64,000 nucleotides of DNA from Nocardioides marmotae (GCF_013177455.1 NZ_CP053660.1:3906001-3970000); one strand, 5' to 3'; positions 8,299-16,934 are shown, counted from the first letter of the stretch. Program-made: numbers and translations. The notes: a model not told the origin generated them from the sequence alone.

Positions 8299-8470
8299 AG
8301 TGCTCAATCCTCTTTCGTCGGGGCGAGAGTCGCCACCTCGGCGACCCGCAGCAGATGCGGTGACACGTCGCTCCGACCCGTGATTGGTTGCACCACAGAA
8401 CGAAAACGCCGTTGGCTCACAAACTCCGCGGGCGTCAGACCAGCTGGAACTTGCACCTGTTGCACGCACG

Positions 8471-8498
8471 ACAGTACCAACCCTGAGCCGGTTGCAAA
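8471..8498 (-). promoter_or_regulatory. Candidate promoter of the cold-shock gene with long leader
   Basis: On the minus strand, TTTGCA (8498-8493) and TACTGT (8476-8471) are 16 nt apart, placing the transcription start near 8464 and leaving a leader of about 165 nt before the csp ATG. The rest of 8299-8752 holds no convincing gene; TATCGT at 8713-8718 may be the -10 of the divergent transporter gene. Confidence 0.4.
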
Positions 8499-8752
8499 CC
8501 TTTCGGCCCGAGTTCTCTGCAACACGTCCCTGAAGGTTCTGCTGAGCACGGGTGCCACCAGGCCCTGTCAGGTCGCCCCGGGCCGCCTCCTGACGCCTCT
8601 CCCGGGCGTCCGCCACGGGCCGATCGACCCGGGACTCGACCCGGGAGCGACCCGGCCGGAAGGCCTCCCGACGTACCCGATCTGGACGACGCGCCCCGGG
8701 CGCGGCGGCGCCTATCGTCCTGGACAGGCCCGCGACAGAATCGAGCCGAGCC

Positions 8753-10447
8753 GTGCGGCACCTGGCCGAGGACCCGCCGAACCGCCCCCGGGCGCGGCTG
8801 GGCCGCGCCGCCGCCGCGATCGCCGGCAGCGCCCGCAACCCCGACCTGCGGCGCGCGCAGCTCAGCTTCCTCGCGGCGTGGAGCGCCGAGTGGTCCTTCA
8901 CGGTCGCGCTCGGGATCGTGGCCTACCGCGACGGCGGGCCGACCGCCGTGGGCCTGGTCGGGCTGCTGCGGATGGCGCCGGCGGCGGTGCTCGCGCCCCT
9001 GCTCTCGCCGCTGGCCGACCGCGGCCGCCGCGAGCGGGTGCTGGTCGCGGTCTCCCTGGTCCGCGGGATCGCGACCGGCGCGTGCGCCGTCGTGCTCGCG
9101 CTCTCCGGCCCCATCCCCCTCGTCTACCTGCTCGCGGTGGTCTCGACGATGGCCGCGACGCTCTACCGGCCGGCGCACTCGGCGCTGCTGCCCTCCCTGT
9201 GCCGCACGGGGTACGAGCTCGCCAGCGCCAACGTCGTCCGGGGGCTGCTGGACTCGGCCGCCTCGCTGATCGGCCCGCTCCTGGCCGCCGTCCTGCTCGG
9301 CTCGACCGGCGTGACGTCGGTGTTCGTGCTGGCCTCGGTCGCCTCCATCGCCGCGGCGGGGCTGGTCGTCGGCCTGAAGTACGACGCGCCGCCGCGGCCG
9401 GCGGCCGAGGCGCCCCCGCCGCTGCTCCGGTCCGCGGTGGTGGGCCTGCGCGCGGTCTCCCGCAGCCCCGACCTCGCGCTGATCATGGGGCTGGCGGTCG
9501 TGCAGACCCTGACCCGGGGCGCGCTGACGGTGCTCACCGTGGTCATCGCCATCGACCTGCTGGACACCGGCGAGTCCGGGGTCGGCCTGCTCAACGCCGG
9601 CCTCGGCGCCGGCGCCGTGCTGGGCTCGCTGGGGGCCTCGCTGCTCGTCGACACCCGGCGCCTCGGCGGCTGGTTCGCCGTCGGCGTCGCACTGTGGGGG
9701 CTCCCGGTCGCGCTCATCGCCGCCGTACCGCAGCAGGCCGCGGCCCTCGCGCTCCTCGCGTTCGTCGGGGTCGGCAACGCCCTGATCGACCTCGGCGGGT
9801 TCACCCTGCTCGGGCGGATCGCGCCCGACGACGTCCTGGCCCGTGTCTTCGGCGTGCTGGAGAGCCTCGTCGCGCTGTCGATGGGGGTGGGCGCGCTGGC
9901 CGCGTCGTACCTCGTGGAGGGCGCGGGCGTCCGGGTCACCCTCGTGGCCGTCGGGGCGCTGTGCCCGCTGTGCGCGGTGCTGTCCTGGCCGCGGCTGCGG
10001 CGCATGGACGGCTCGCTCGACATCCGCGACCGCGACATCGCGACGCTGCGGGAGGTCCCGATGCTCGGCGCACTGCCCCTGCCCTCCATCGAGCAGCTGG
10101 CTCGCGGCGCGGGGCGGCTCGAGGTCCCCGCCGGGCAGGTGGTCTTCCGCCAGGGCGACCTGGCCGAGCACTACTACGTCATCGAGTCCGGCCGGGTCGA
10201 GGTCGTCGGCGACGGCACGGTGATCACCACCCTCGGCCCGGGCGAGGGGTTCGGCGAGGTCGCCCTGGTGCGGCAGGTCCCCCGCACCGCCACGGTCCGC
10301 ACCCTCGACGAGGTCCACCTGCAGTCCCTGCAGGCCGACCGGTTCCGCGCCGTCGTCCTCGGCTTCCCGCCGAGCGCCCGGGACGCGGGCACGACGGTCG
10401 ACTCCATGCTCACCCGCTACGCCCCCCGAGGAGACACCGATGCCTAG
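8753..10447 (+). CDS. MFS transporter with C-terminal cyclic-nucleotide-binding domain
   Basis: 564 residues. The first ~420 residues form about 12 hydrophobic helices with MFS loop features (LADRGRRERVL after helix 2). After a short linker comes a complete cyclic-nucleotide-binding domain (about residues 440-545). Its phosphate-binding cassette reads FGEVALVRQVPRTATV (about 501-516), including the Arg that contacts the cyclic phosphate, so ligand binding is likely intact. This suggests a transporter gated or tuned by cAMP or cGMP. The GTG start has little ribosome-site support. The stop overlaps the next gene's ATG by 8 nt, and that gene looks like a nucleotide cyclase. The transported substrate is unknown. 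Confidence 0.85.
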   Translation: MRHLAEDPPNRPRARLGRAAAAIAGSARNPDLRRAQLSFLAAWSAEWSFTVALGIVAYRDGGPTAVGLVGLLRMAPAAVLAPLLSPLADRGRRERVLVAVSLVRGIATGACAVVLALSGPIPLVYLLAVVSTMAATLYRPAHSALLPSLCRTGYELASANVVRGLLDSAASLIGPLLAAVLLGSTGVTSVFVLASVASIAAAGLVVGLKYDAPPRPAAEAPPPLLRSAVVGLRAVSRSPDLALIMGLAVVQTLTRGALTVLTVVIAIDLLDTGESGVGLLNAGLGAGAVLGSLGASLLVDTRRLGGWFAVGVALWGLPVALIAAVPQQAAALALLAFVGVGNALIDLGGFTLLGRIAPDDVLARVFGVLESLVALSMGVGALAASYLVEGAGVRVTLVAVGALCPLCAVLSWPRLRRMDGSLDIRDRDIATLREVPMLGALPLPSIEQLARGAGRLEVPAGQVVFRQGDLAEHYYVIESGRVEVVGDGTVITTLGPGEGFGEVALVRQVPRTATVRTLDEVHLQSLQADRFRAVVLGFPPSARDAGTTVDSMLTRYAPRGDTDA

Positions 10448-11171
10448 ATCTCAATCGACGCCCGTCCGGCGGTCCTTGCTGCTCATCGCCGACATCGGCG
10501 GCTACACCGACTACATGCGCACCCACCGGCTGAGCCTGGCCCACGCCGAGGTGAACATGGCGAGGCTGCTCGACCGGGTCGTCGACGCGGCGCCCGGCTT
10601 CGACCTCGTCGAGATCGAGGGCGACGCCGCCTTCATGTCGCGTCCCGCCGCCGGGATGACCGAGGCCGACCTGGTCCGCGCCACGCTCGAGGTCGCGGCG
10701 GCGATGCACCAGGCCTTCCACGTCGAGCGGCGGTACGTCGGCTCGAACCTGTGCCCCTGCCGGGGCTGCACGGAGGTCGACCGGCTGCGGCTGAAGTTCG
10801 TCGCCCACGTCGGCGAGGTCGCGACCCAGACGATCCGCCAGCGGCAGAAGCTGGTCGGCATCGACGTCATCCAGGTCCACCGGATGCTCAAGAACGCGGT
10901 CGAGATCCCGGAGTACGTCCTGCTCTCCGACGACCTCCACCGGCTCGCCGGCGCCACCTCCCCGCCCCTCGGGACGCCGATCGACCAGGACCTCGAGGGC
11001 ATCGGCCCGACCCGCGCCTTCGCCGTCGACGTCTCCGACCTCCCGGCCACCGCGGCGCTGCCGTCACCCGACCCGACCCTGCGCTCCCGGCTGCGCCGGA
11101 CCCTGGCCGTGGCGGGGGCGGGTACGCCGTACCTCGTCGGCCTCCGGCGGCCCCGCGGGGCCGCGCGGTAG
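10440..11171 (+). CDS. DUF2652 protein with class III nucleotide-cyclase-like fold
   Basis: 243 residues. LLLIADIGGYTDYM near the N-terminus, EIEGDAAFM, VAHVGEV and GIDVIQVHRMLK match in order the signature segments of class III adenylyl/guanylyl cyclases. The two candidate metal Asp residues are Asp18 and Asp62, 44 apart, the same spacing as in mammalian and mycobacterial cyclases. Glu58 takes the place of the base-specificity Lys (Glu is usual in guanylyl cyclases), Arg148 aligns with the transition-state Arg, but the partner Asn aligns with Ile144, so activity is uncertain. A CPCRGC motif may bind metal. Start ATG 10440 overlaps the transporter stop, so the pair is coupled. Confidence 0.75.
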   Translation: MPRSQSTPVRRSLLLIADIGGYTDYMRTHRLSLAHAEVNMARLLDRVVDAAPGFDLVEIEGDAAFMSRPAAGMTEADLVRATLEVAAAMHQAFHVERRYVGSNLCPCRGCTEVDRLRLKFVAHVGEVATQTIRQRQKLVGIDVIQVHRMLKNAVEIPEYVLLSDDLHRLAGATSPPLGTPIDQDLEGIGPTRAFAVDVSDLPATAALPSPDPTLRSRLRRTLAVAGAGTPYLVGLRRPRGAAR

Positions 11172-11205
11172 CGGCAGCCGCCCCGACCACCCCGCTCGGC
11201 AAGCG

Positions 11206-12939
11206 TCAGGCGCCGTCCTCGGTCAGCGTCGTGGCGGGCAGCCAGTCGGCGCCGAGCAGCTCCGCGAGGTCGGCGAGGCCGGTGGTGTCGCTGCCGACCG
11301 TGTCGGAGGCCGCGGCGATCCGCTCGACCATCACCTTGCCGACCTGCTCCTCGACCGTGCCCTCGGCGTAGGCGATGTGCCACGGCGAGACCTGGTGGTC
11401 GCGGTGGGTGCGGCCGGTCACCTGCCGCCCGGCGATGCCGGAGAAGCGCGCCTGGTGGAAGACCCCGACCCGCGGGTCGGCGCTCGCCCGGCGGCCGTCG
11501 GCGAGGGTCTCCCCGGCGTGCAGGCTGATCGAGGCGACCGTGGTGAAGACGCAGACCTTCGCCTCGCCGGTCTGGAACCGGAGCCGCTCGGCCTCGACGT
11601 CGAACCGGTCGCGGCCGTAGATCGTGGCGACCTCGATCCCGGAGTCGCGCAGCCGGTCGGCGATGGGGTCGGCGGCGGTCGCGACGAACTCCACCGAGCA
11701 CGCCACCTGCCGCTCGGCCTCGACCTGCTGGGCGATCCAGGCGACGGTGGAGTCGACCCGGATCAGCCCGGCCTTCTGCCGGAAGCGCAGCAGCGCGGCC
11801 CGGCCCTTCGCGACGTTGCGGCCGCGGCGGGCGATGTCCATCTCGCGGCAGAACTCGCCCCACTCGGCCTCGTAGGCGGTCCGCTCGGCCGGCGTGAGCG
11901 CCACCGGCATGCCGGAGATCGGGACCGGCCCCCACGGGGCGGCGCGGTGCAGCATCGCCGGGGGCCGCTCGTCGGCGAGCCAGCCGCGCACGAGCTTGAG
12001 GTCCGCGGCCCGTCGGGCGGGGTCGGTGGTCCAGGTGGCGCCGTACCGGCCCTGCTCCACCGCGACGCCGTGGCGCTCCAGCGCGGCGGCGAACGTCGCC
12101 CCCGGCTGCGTCGCCGAGGTCCACTCCCGCATCGGCTCGCCGAGGACCTGCGCGTAGGCGGGCGCGAGGTAGGGCAGTTCCAGCGGCGTGTGCCCGGGGG
12201 TCGCGGTGGTCGCGATGACGAACGGCGCCTGGTCGTGCGGGCGGCCGTGCCCCGAGATCCGCGCCCACAGCTTCCACCGCTTGGTGGTCGTCCGGCGCAG
12301 CGCGTGGGCCTCGTCGGCGATGATCACGTCCCAGGTGTGGTCGGCGACCTTGTCCAGGCGGTCCCAGGTGATGACCACCCACTCCAGCCCGCCGTCGCCG
12401 AGCGCGGTGATCGTGCGGCACCAGTGGCCGATGGTGATCGCGGCGGGCCGGTCGGCCACGACGAGCACCCGGCTCGCGCCGCGGAGGTCGCCGACCGCCG
12501 TCGCGCCGAGGACCGCGGAGATCGTCTTGCCCACGCCGGGCTCGTCGGCCAGCAGGAACTGCCGTCCGCCCGCCGCGGCGCGCTCCGCGATCGCGTCGGC
12601 CGCCTCGAACTGGATCCGCCGCGGCTCGAGCGCGTCGGTCGGCTCCGGGGCGGGTGTGGGGTCGCCGGGGTTGAGGGTGTTCTCGATGAACCGGCCGAGC
12701 GTGTGCGGCCCCGGGGCGTACGGCGCGAGGTGCGCGGGCAGCGCTCGCCCGACGTACAGGTGGGTCCGCACCGCGGGGTGCCAGGTGGCGCCGTCGACCT
12801 GGGTGCCGTACGGCACGTCGAGCACCCACAGCCGCTCCCCCGGCCCCGCCACCGGCAGCGGCCGCGGCGGCTGCCGCTTACCGCCGCGACGGGATGGGCC
12901 GCTGCGCCCACGAGCACCGGTACGACGGGAGCTGGCCAC
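11206..12939 (-). CDS. Stand-alone SF2 (SNF2/DEAH-like) helicase
   Basis: 577 residues. An N-terminal basic tail and about 80 residues of unknown fold precede two RecA-like domains: Walker A DEPGVGKT (GVGKT 135-139), Walker B DEAH (209-212), motif III ATTATPG, and motif VI GRQVTGRTHR. This resembles SNF2/SMARCAL1-type and phage helicases that remodel branched DNA or move on duplex DNA. No nuclease or methyltransferase domain is fused and none is adjacent. GTG start at 12939. Whether it is a repair, phage-derived or defence helicase cannot be said from the sequence. Confidence 0.8.
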   Translation of the reverse strand: MASSRRTGARGRSGPSRRGGKRQPPRPLPVAGPGERLWVLDVPYGTQVDGATWHPAVRTHLYVGRALPAHLAPYAPGPHTLGRFIENTLNPGDPTPAPEPTDALEPRRIQFEAADAIAERAAAGGRQFLLADEPGVGKTISAVLGATAVGDLRGASRVLVVADRPAAITIGHWCRTITALGDGGLEWVVITWDRLDKVADHTWDVIIADEAHALRRTTTKRWKLWARISGHGRPHDQAPFVIATTATPGHTPLELPYLAPAYAQVLGEPMREWTSATQPGATFAAALERHGVAVEQGRYGATWTTDPARRAADLKLVRGWLADERPPAMLHRAAPWGPVPISGMPVALTPAERTAYEAEWGEFCREMDIARRGRNVAKGRAALLRFRQKAGLIRVDSTVAWIAQQVEAERQVACSVEFVATAADPIADRLRDSGIEVATIYGRDRFDVEAERLRFQTGEAKVCVFTTVASISLHAGETLADGRRASADPRVGVFHQARFSGIAGRQVTGRTHRDHQVSPWHIAYAEGTVEEQVGKVMVERIAAASDTVGSDTTGLADLAELLGADWLPATTLTEDGA

Positions 12940-12977
12940 CCCCGGACGCTACCGGCGCCTCCCCCTCGGACCGTGGG

Positions 12978-13508
12978 ATGGTCGCCGGTGTGGCAGGAGG
13001 AGCAACCGGGGACGACCGGGTCGTGCTCGAGACCGAGCGCCTGCTGCTCAGGCCGTGGCGGGTGGAGGAGGCCTCGGTCCGGCGGGAGCTGTGGATCGAA
13101 CGCGATCCCCGCGTGCCACCGCACCGCCGCATCGACGCGGACGGACACCCCACGCTCGCGGAGCTCGAGGAGGCGATCCGCGCCGACGAGCCGTCGTCGC
13201 TCCAGCTGCTGGCGGTGGAGCTGAAGGCTGGTAGCGACCCCATCGGCTACTGCGGCCTGGTGCAAGGCGCGCACGGACCGGAGCTGGCCTTCGAGCTCCT
13301 GCGTCGGTCCTGGGGACAGGGCTACGCGACCGAGGCGTCCTGGGCGGTGCTGGACCGGGCGAGGTCTGCCGGGCACGAGCGGTTGTGGGCCTCCGTCTGG
13401 GACTGGAACACCGCTTCTCGACGCGTCCTGGCGAAGGTGGGATTCATCGAGACGGCCCGTGAGGAGACCGTCCACGGGACCAACCTGGTGATGACGAGAC
13501 CGCTCTGA
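12978..13508 (+). CDS. GNAT-family N-acetyltransferase (RimJ/RimL-like)
   Basis: About 176 residues. LETERLLLRPWRVEEA at the N-terminus is typical of the RimJ/RimL-type acetyltransferase branch, and SWGQGYATEA supplies the acetyl-CoA pyrophosphate-binding loop (R/Q-x-x-G-x-G/A variant); the C-terminal VWDWNTASRRVLAKVGFIE is the usual last helix-strand. It transfers an acetyl group from acetyl-CoA to an amine of unknown identity. ATG 12978 is used; an in-frame GTG at 12990, 6 nt after a GATGGT hexamer, is an equally plausible leaderless start. Confidence 0.8.
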   Translation: MVAGVAGGATGDDRVVLETERLLLRPWRVEEASVRRELWIERDPRVPPHRRIDADGHPTLAELEEAIRADEPSSLQLLAVELKAGSDPIGYCGLVQGAHGPELAFELLRRSWGQGYATEASWAVLDRARSAGHERLWASVWDWNTASRRVLAKVGFIETAREETVHGTNLVMTRPL

Positions 13509-13601
13509 CCCGTGTCCCGCTCGTGGGTCTGCTGCCCGGGCGGTTGGCATCGGCCTGGGTGGCCACTGGAAGGCACAGGGCAGATGACCTCGGGAGGAAC
13601 C

Positions 13602-14492
13602 ATGTGCCGGTTGTTCGGGATGCACGCGGGGCGCACGCCGCGACGAGCGACGTTCTGGCTGCTGAGTGCTCCGGACAGCTTGGCCGAGCAGAGCCACCGG
13701 ATGCCCGACGGCACGGGACTGGGGGTGTTCGGACCCGACGGCCACCCTGTCCTGGACAAGCAGCCGCTGGCCGCCTTCGAGGACCGGGCGTTCGCCACCG
13801 AGGCCAAGGACCTCGCCAGCACCACCTTCGTGGCCCACGTGCGCTACGCGACCACCGGCCCTGTCCAGCCTGAGAACACCCATCCCTTCGAGCAGGACGG
13901 GCGCCTGTTCGCCCACAACGGCGTGGTGGAGGACCTGGACCGGCTCGAGGACCGCCTGCGGGACCTCGACGCGATGAGCCTGGTCCAGGGGCAGACCGAC
14001 TCCGAGCGGGTGTTCGCGCTGATCAGCGCGGAGGCGCGCCGCAACGGAGGGGACGTCGGCGCCGCCATCACCGCTGCGCTGAGCTGGATCGCTGCGAACC
14101 TGACGCTGTACGCGGTCAACATCATCCTGGTCACCCCCACCGACCTGTGGGCGGTGCGCTACCCCGACACCCACGAGCTCCACGTGCTCGAGGTCTCCGG
14201 CCGCGACGGCCTCGACGCGCTCTCGCACGGCACCAGCCGGATCAGCACGCGCAGCGAGGAGCTCGCCGGGCTGCGCAGCGTGGTGATCGCCAGTGAGCCG
14301 ATGACCGACGACCCCGGCTGGCGGCTGCTGGACTCCGGGGAGGTTCTCCACGTCGGCCCCGACCTGGACGTGCACAGCTCCCGCCCGTTGCCTGCGCATC
14401 CCGCCCACCTCAAGGCCATCGACGACCTCGAGCGGGACACGGCGCTCGCCCAGCATCCCGGTGGTCACGAGGGCCTGGCCGCAGGCCACTAG
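13602..14492 (+). CDS. Class II glutamine amidotransferase (YafJ/EgtC-like)
   Basis: 296 residues. Met1 is followed by Cys2 (CRLFG), the N-terminal nucleophile of Ntn-type glutamine amidotransferases, with FVAHVRYATTG and LFAHNGVV as glutamine-site motifs. Such proteins release ammonia from glutamine or cleave a gamma-glutamyl bond. The start is firm: GGGAGG lies 5 nt before the ATG and Cys2 must be exposed. No ergothioneine or purine genes are next to it, so a specific pathway cannot be assigned. Confidence 0.85.
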   Translation: MCRLFGMHAGRTPRRATFWLLSAPDSLAEQSHRMPDGTGLGVFGPDGHPVLDKQPLAAFEDRAFATEAKDLASTTFVAHVRYATTGPVQPENTHPFEQDGRLFAHNGVVEDLDRLEDRLRDLDAMSLVQGQTDSERVFALISAEARRNGGDVGAAITAALSWIAANLTLYAVNIILVTPTDLWAVRYPDTHELHVLEVSGRDGLDALSHGTSRISTRSEELAGLRSVVIASEPMTDDPGWRLLDSGEVLHVGPDLDVHSSRPLPAHPAHLKAIDDLERDTALAQHPGGHEGLAAGH

Positions 14493-14508
14493 GCCGACGA
14501 CCGGCGCC

Positions 14509-15165
14509 TCACCAGCCGATCACCCGCACGATCCCGCGGCCCACCAGGAACAGTCCCACCGCGGCCAGCAGCAGCACCGTCGCCAGTCGACCCCGCTTGT
14601 CGATGACGTCGGACAGCGCCTGCAGACCGCGGCGCGCAGGGTCGGGCGCCACCAGCGTCATCGCGATGGGCAGCCACGCCGGCAACGCCATGGCGGCGGC
14701 CACGAGGCAGATCACGACCAGGCGCGAGGGAACGTCGAGATGACCGGCGGCGACCTCCTTGGCCACGGGGACCATGACCGCCAGCGTCGTGAAGTTCGTC
14801 GCCATCGAGAACACACCGAAGCCCAGCGCTGGGATCGGGCTGAGCCCGTGGTCGCGGGTCTTCTTCGGCTTCGGAGCCCGCGGCCGGCGGTACCGCAGCA
14901 CGGCAGCGATGAGGACGAGCAGGGACCCCAGGACGATGTCGAGGGAGGCGCTCAGCCTCGGCTCCTCAGGGAGGGCGATGGAGCGGCCGAAGAGGACCAG
15001 GAGCGACAGGATCGCCAGCGCCGTTCCGCCGACCCCGATGGCGTAGCACCCCGCGACGCGGCGTCCGTCGCGCCCGGCCAGCAGCACGGTCTGCTCGGTG
15101 AGCATGACCGGGCTGACAGCGCCCGCGAGGGCCAGGGGGACCACGAGCGCTAGGACGCTGAGCAC
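14509..15165 (-). CDS. GAP/SfLAP-family polytopic membrane protein
   Basis: 218 residues with about six hydrophobic helices. The N-terminus LSVLALVVPLALAGAVSPV and the Lys/Pro-rich cytoplasmic loop in the middle are typical of the GAP (lipid-addressing, sulfolipid-1-addressing) family of actinobacterial membrane proteins, related to LysE-type transporters. In mycobacteria these help export glycolipids; here the substrate is unknown. GTG start at 15165. It converges on the amidotransferase gene with 16 nt between stops. Confidence 0.7.
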   Translation of the reverse strand: MLSVLALVVPLALAGAVSPVMLTEQTVLLAGRDGRRVAGCYAIGVGGTALAILSLLVLFGRSIALPEEPRLSASLDIVLGSLLVLIAAVLRYRRPRAPKPKKTRDHGLSPIPALGFGVFSMATNFTTLAVMVPVAKEVAAGHLDVPSRLVVICLVAAAMALPAWLPIAMTLVAPDPARRGLQALSDVIDKRGRLATVLLLAAVGLFLVGRGIVRVIGW

Positions 15166-15292
15166 CCACGCAACCCTAACGGCGGGGCGTCACGTGAGGA
15201 CGCACGCCGCGGCGCATCGATGCTCGGCTTCTGGGTGCGCCGGACGGTTCGGGTCGCCGATCACGGATCCGCGCCGAGGGGGCGTGCGGGGC

Positions 15293-15298
15293 TATATC
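15293..15298 (+). promoter_or_regulatory. -10 element of the retron RNA
   Basis: TATATC is an unusually AT-rich hexamer in this GC-rich region. A start of transcription 6-7 nt downstream would fall at 15304-15305, exactly where the a1 repeat of the candidate retron RNA begins. No good -35 is seen. Confidence 0.6.
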
Positions 15299-15303
15299 GT
15301 GCC

Positions 15304-15482
15304 GAGCGTGCGGCAGCGTTCTCTCGAGACGGCGAACCGGTGCATGACACCGGTCTGCCTCCCCGGGGATACCCCGGGGGCCACCGGCATGTTCGGGCAC
15401 AGCACCGCGCGCGACTCGCTGCGCTTCGCTGCAGGTCTTCGCGCGCACGACGGGACTGGTCGAGCAGCGCTGCCGCACCCTC
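15304..15482 (+). ncRNA. Candidate retron msr-msd RNA
   Basis: Located directly upstream of the reverse transcriptase. The ends are inverted repeats: GAGCGTGCGGCAGCG (15304-15318, a1) and CGCTGCCGCACCCTC (15468-15482, a2), pairing at 14 of 15 positions. Between them are a 7-bp hairpin (15336-15354), an 8-bp CCCCGGGG/CCCCGGGG hairpin (15361-15379), both plausible msr stems, and a branched hairpin (15407-15414 with 15439-15446, plus CTGC/GCAG inside) as the msd. An AGC at 15315-15317 may hold the priming G. Layout and size fit retrons; the exact cDNA ends are not predictable by eye. Confidence 0.7.
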
Positions 15483-15507
15483 ACCTGATCATCGCGTCGC
15501 TGCCCGG

Positions 15508-16818
15508 GTGAGAGCCGACCTGGCCCGGGCGCTGGCGGCCGGCTTCCTCGCTGGGGAGTGGACGCGGCCCGGGCTCGTGGAGAGCGGGTCGGTGGTCCTC
15601 GGCCGTCGCCCCCGCTGGCTGGCTCCCCTCGCGCGGCAGACGATCGACCTCTACCCCCGGCCGCCCCACGACCGGCCTCGAGAGCTGGCCGCCAGCATCA
15701 GCGCCCGGCCGGCTGCCGCGAAGGCCGCGGGCGTCCGGCCGCTGGTGCAGCCCGTGTCCCCCACCCGGATGATGACCAACCGCTGGCGGTTGCCGGTGCT
15801 CGATGGGCTCGGCGACCTCGCCGACCTCCTGGGCCTCACCTCCTCCGAGCTCGACTGGTTCGCTGACCCCCGACACCTGGCGCGTACGGCTGCGGACGGG
15901 CGTCTCCAGCACTACCTGGTCAGCCACCGGGTGGCCGCCAGCGGGGGGATCCGCGTGCTCGAGGCACCCAAGCGGCGTCTCAAGGGCATCCAGCGGGTCC
16001 TCCTCGACGAGGTCGCGTCGCTGATCCCGCCCCACGACGCTGCGCGCGGGTTCCGTCCCGGGGGCTCGGTGCGGTCCTATGCCGCGCCACATGCGGGCAG
16101 ACCCGTCGTGGTGCGCCTCGATCTCGAAGCCTTCTTCGCGAGCGTCACCGTGTCGCGGATCTACGGCCTGTGGCGTTCGGCGGGCTACCCCGAGCCGGTC
16201 GCGCACTGCCTGGCCGGGTTGACGACGACTGTCCTGCCGCACGCGGCGTGGCGGGCCGTCCCGCGCCCCGCCGACGACGACCTCCTGGACGCGCACTGGC
16301 GGCTGGGACGCCGGCTGGCCGCACCCCACCTGCCCCAGGGCGCCCCGACCTCACCGGCGATGGCGAACCTCGCGGCGTTCGGACTCGACGTACGCCTCAC
16401 CGCGTTGGCCGAGTCGTGGGGCGGCCGGTACACCCGCTACGCCGACGACCTCGCCTTCTCGGGCGCGAGGAGCTGGGGAACCGGGACGTCGCGGCTGCTC
16501 GAGGTCATCGAGGAGATCGTGCGGGACGAGGGGTTCCGGCTCAACACGCGCAAGACCGGCGTCATGCCTCGTGCCGGACGCCAGGCCCTCGGCGGTCTCG
16601 TCGTGAACGAACAGCCACGTGTCGCACGCCGTGAGGTCGACCTGCTCCGCGCGATCCTGCACAACTGCCGCCGACACGGACCGAGCACTCAGAACCGCGA
16701 CGGGGTGCCCGCCTACGAGCAGCACCTGCGCGGGCGGATCGCGTGGGTGGCCCAGCACGACCCCGTCCGCGGCGCCCGGCTGCTAACGGAGCACGAGGCC
16801 ATCGACTGGACCCGGTGA
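15508..16818 (+). CDS. Retron-type reverse transcriptase
   Basis: 436 residues from GTG 15508, 25 nt after the a2 repeat. An N-terminal extension of about 130 residues (with LYPRPPHDRPRELAASI) precedes the RT core: LEAPKRRLKGIQR, LDLEAFFASV (Asp205), LPQGAPTSPAMANLAAF (from 275), and catalytic RYADDLAFSG (YADD 311-314). The C-terminal part has LGGLVVN where many retrons have VTGLVVN. It would copy the upstream msd RNA into branched cDNA. The long N-terminus recalls myxobacterial retron RTs. No adjacent effector gene is obvious. Confidence 0.88.
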   Translation: MRADLARALAAGFLAGEWTRPGLVESGSVVLGRRPRWLAPLARQTIDLYPRPPHDRPRELAASISARPAAAKAAGVRPLVQPVSPTRMMTNRWRLPVLDGLGDLADLLGLTSSELDWFADPRHLARTAADGRLQHYLVSHRVAASGGIRVLEAPKRRLKGIQRVLLDEVASLIPPHDAARGFRPGGSVRSYAAPHAGRPVVVRLDLEAFFASVTVSRIYGLWRSAGYPEPVAHCLAGLTTTVLPHAAWRAVPRPADDDLLDAHWRLGRRLAAPHLPQGAPTSPAMANLAAFGLDVRLTALAESWGGRYTRYADDLAFSGARSWGTGTSRLLEVIEEIVRDEGFRLNTRKTGVMPRAGRQALGGLVVNEQPRVARREVDLLRAILHNCRRHGPSTQNRDGVPAYEQHLRGRIAWVAQHDPVRGARLLTEHEAIDWTR

Positions 16819-16870
16819 CCGGGGGACGAGCGATGCCGGTGGCGCCGAGACACAGGGCACGACCGCGCCT

Positions 16871-16887
16871 GTCAAATATTCTTGACA
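16871..16887. promoter_or_regulatory. Operator copy 1 of the XRE operon
   Basis: GTCAAATATTCTTGACA: a 17-bp AT-rich inverted repeat (GTCAA ... TTGAC). An identical 17-mer occurs at 16918-16934. This copy contains the -35 hexamer TTGACA of the operon promoter, so a bound regulator would block it. Confidence 0.8.
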
Positions 16888-16910
16888 CCACCAGGTCAGG
16901 TCCCTATCGT
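16882..16910 (+). promoter_or_regulatory. Promoter of the membrane protein-XRE-oxidoreductase operon
   Basis: Consensus-like sigma-70 promoter: TTGACA (16882-16887), 17-nt spacer, TATCGT (16905-16910). Predicted start near 16917, just before operator copy 2. Confidence 0.75.
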
Positions 16911-16917
16911 CGCCGAC

Positions 16918-16934
16918 GTCAAATATTCTTGACA
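16918..16934. promoter_or_regulatory. Operator copy 2 of the XRE operon
   Basis: Second, identical copy of GTCAAATATTCTTGACA, placed at about +1 to +17 of the predicted transcript and 47 nt from copy 1. The two sites could be bound together, bending the promoter between them. Confidence 0.8.
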
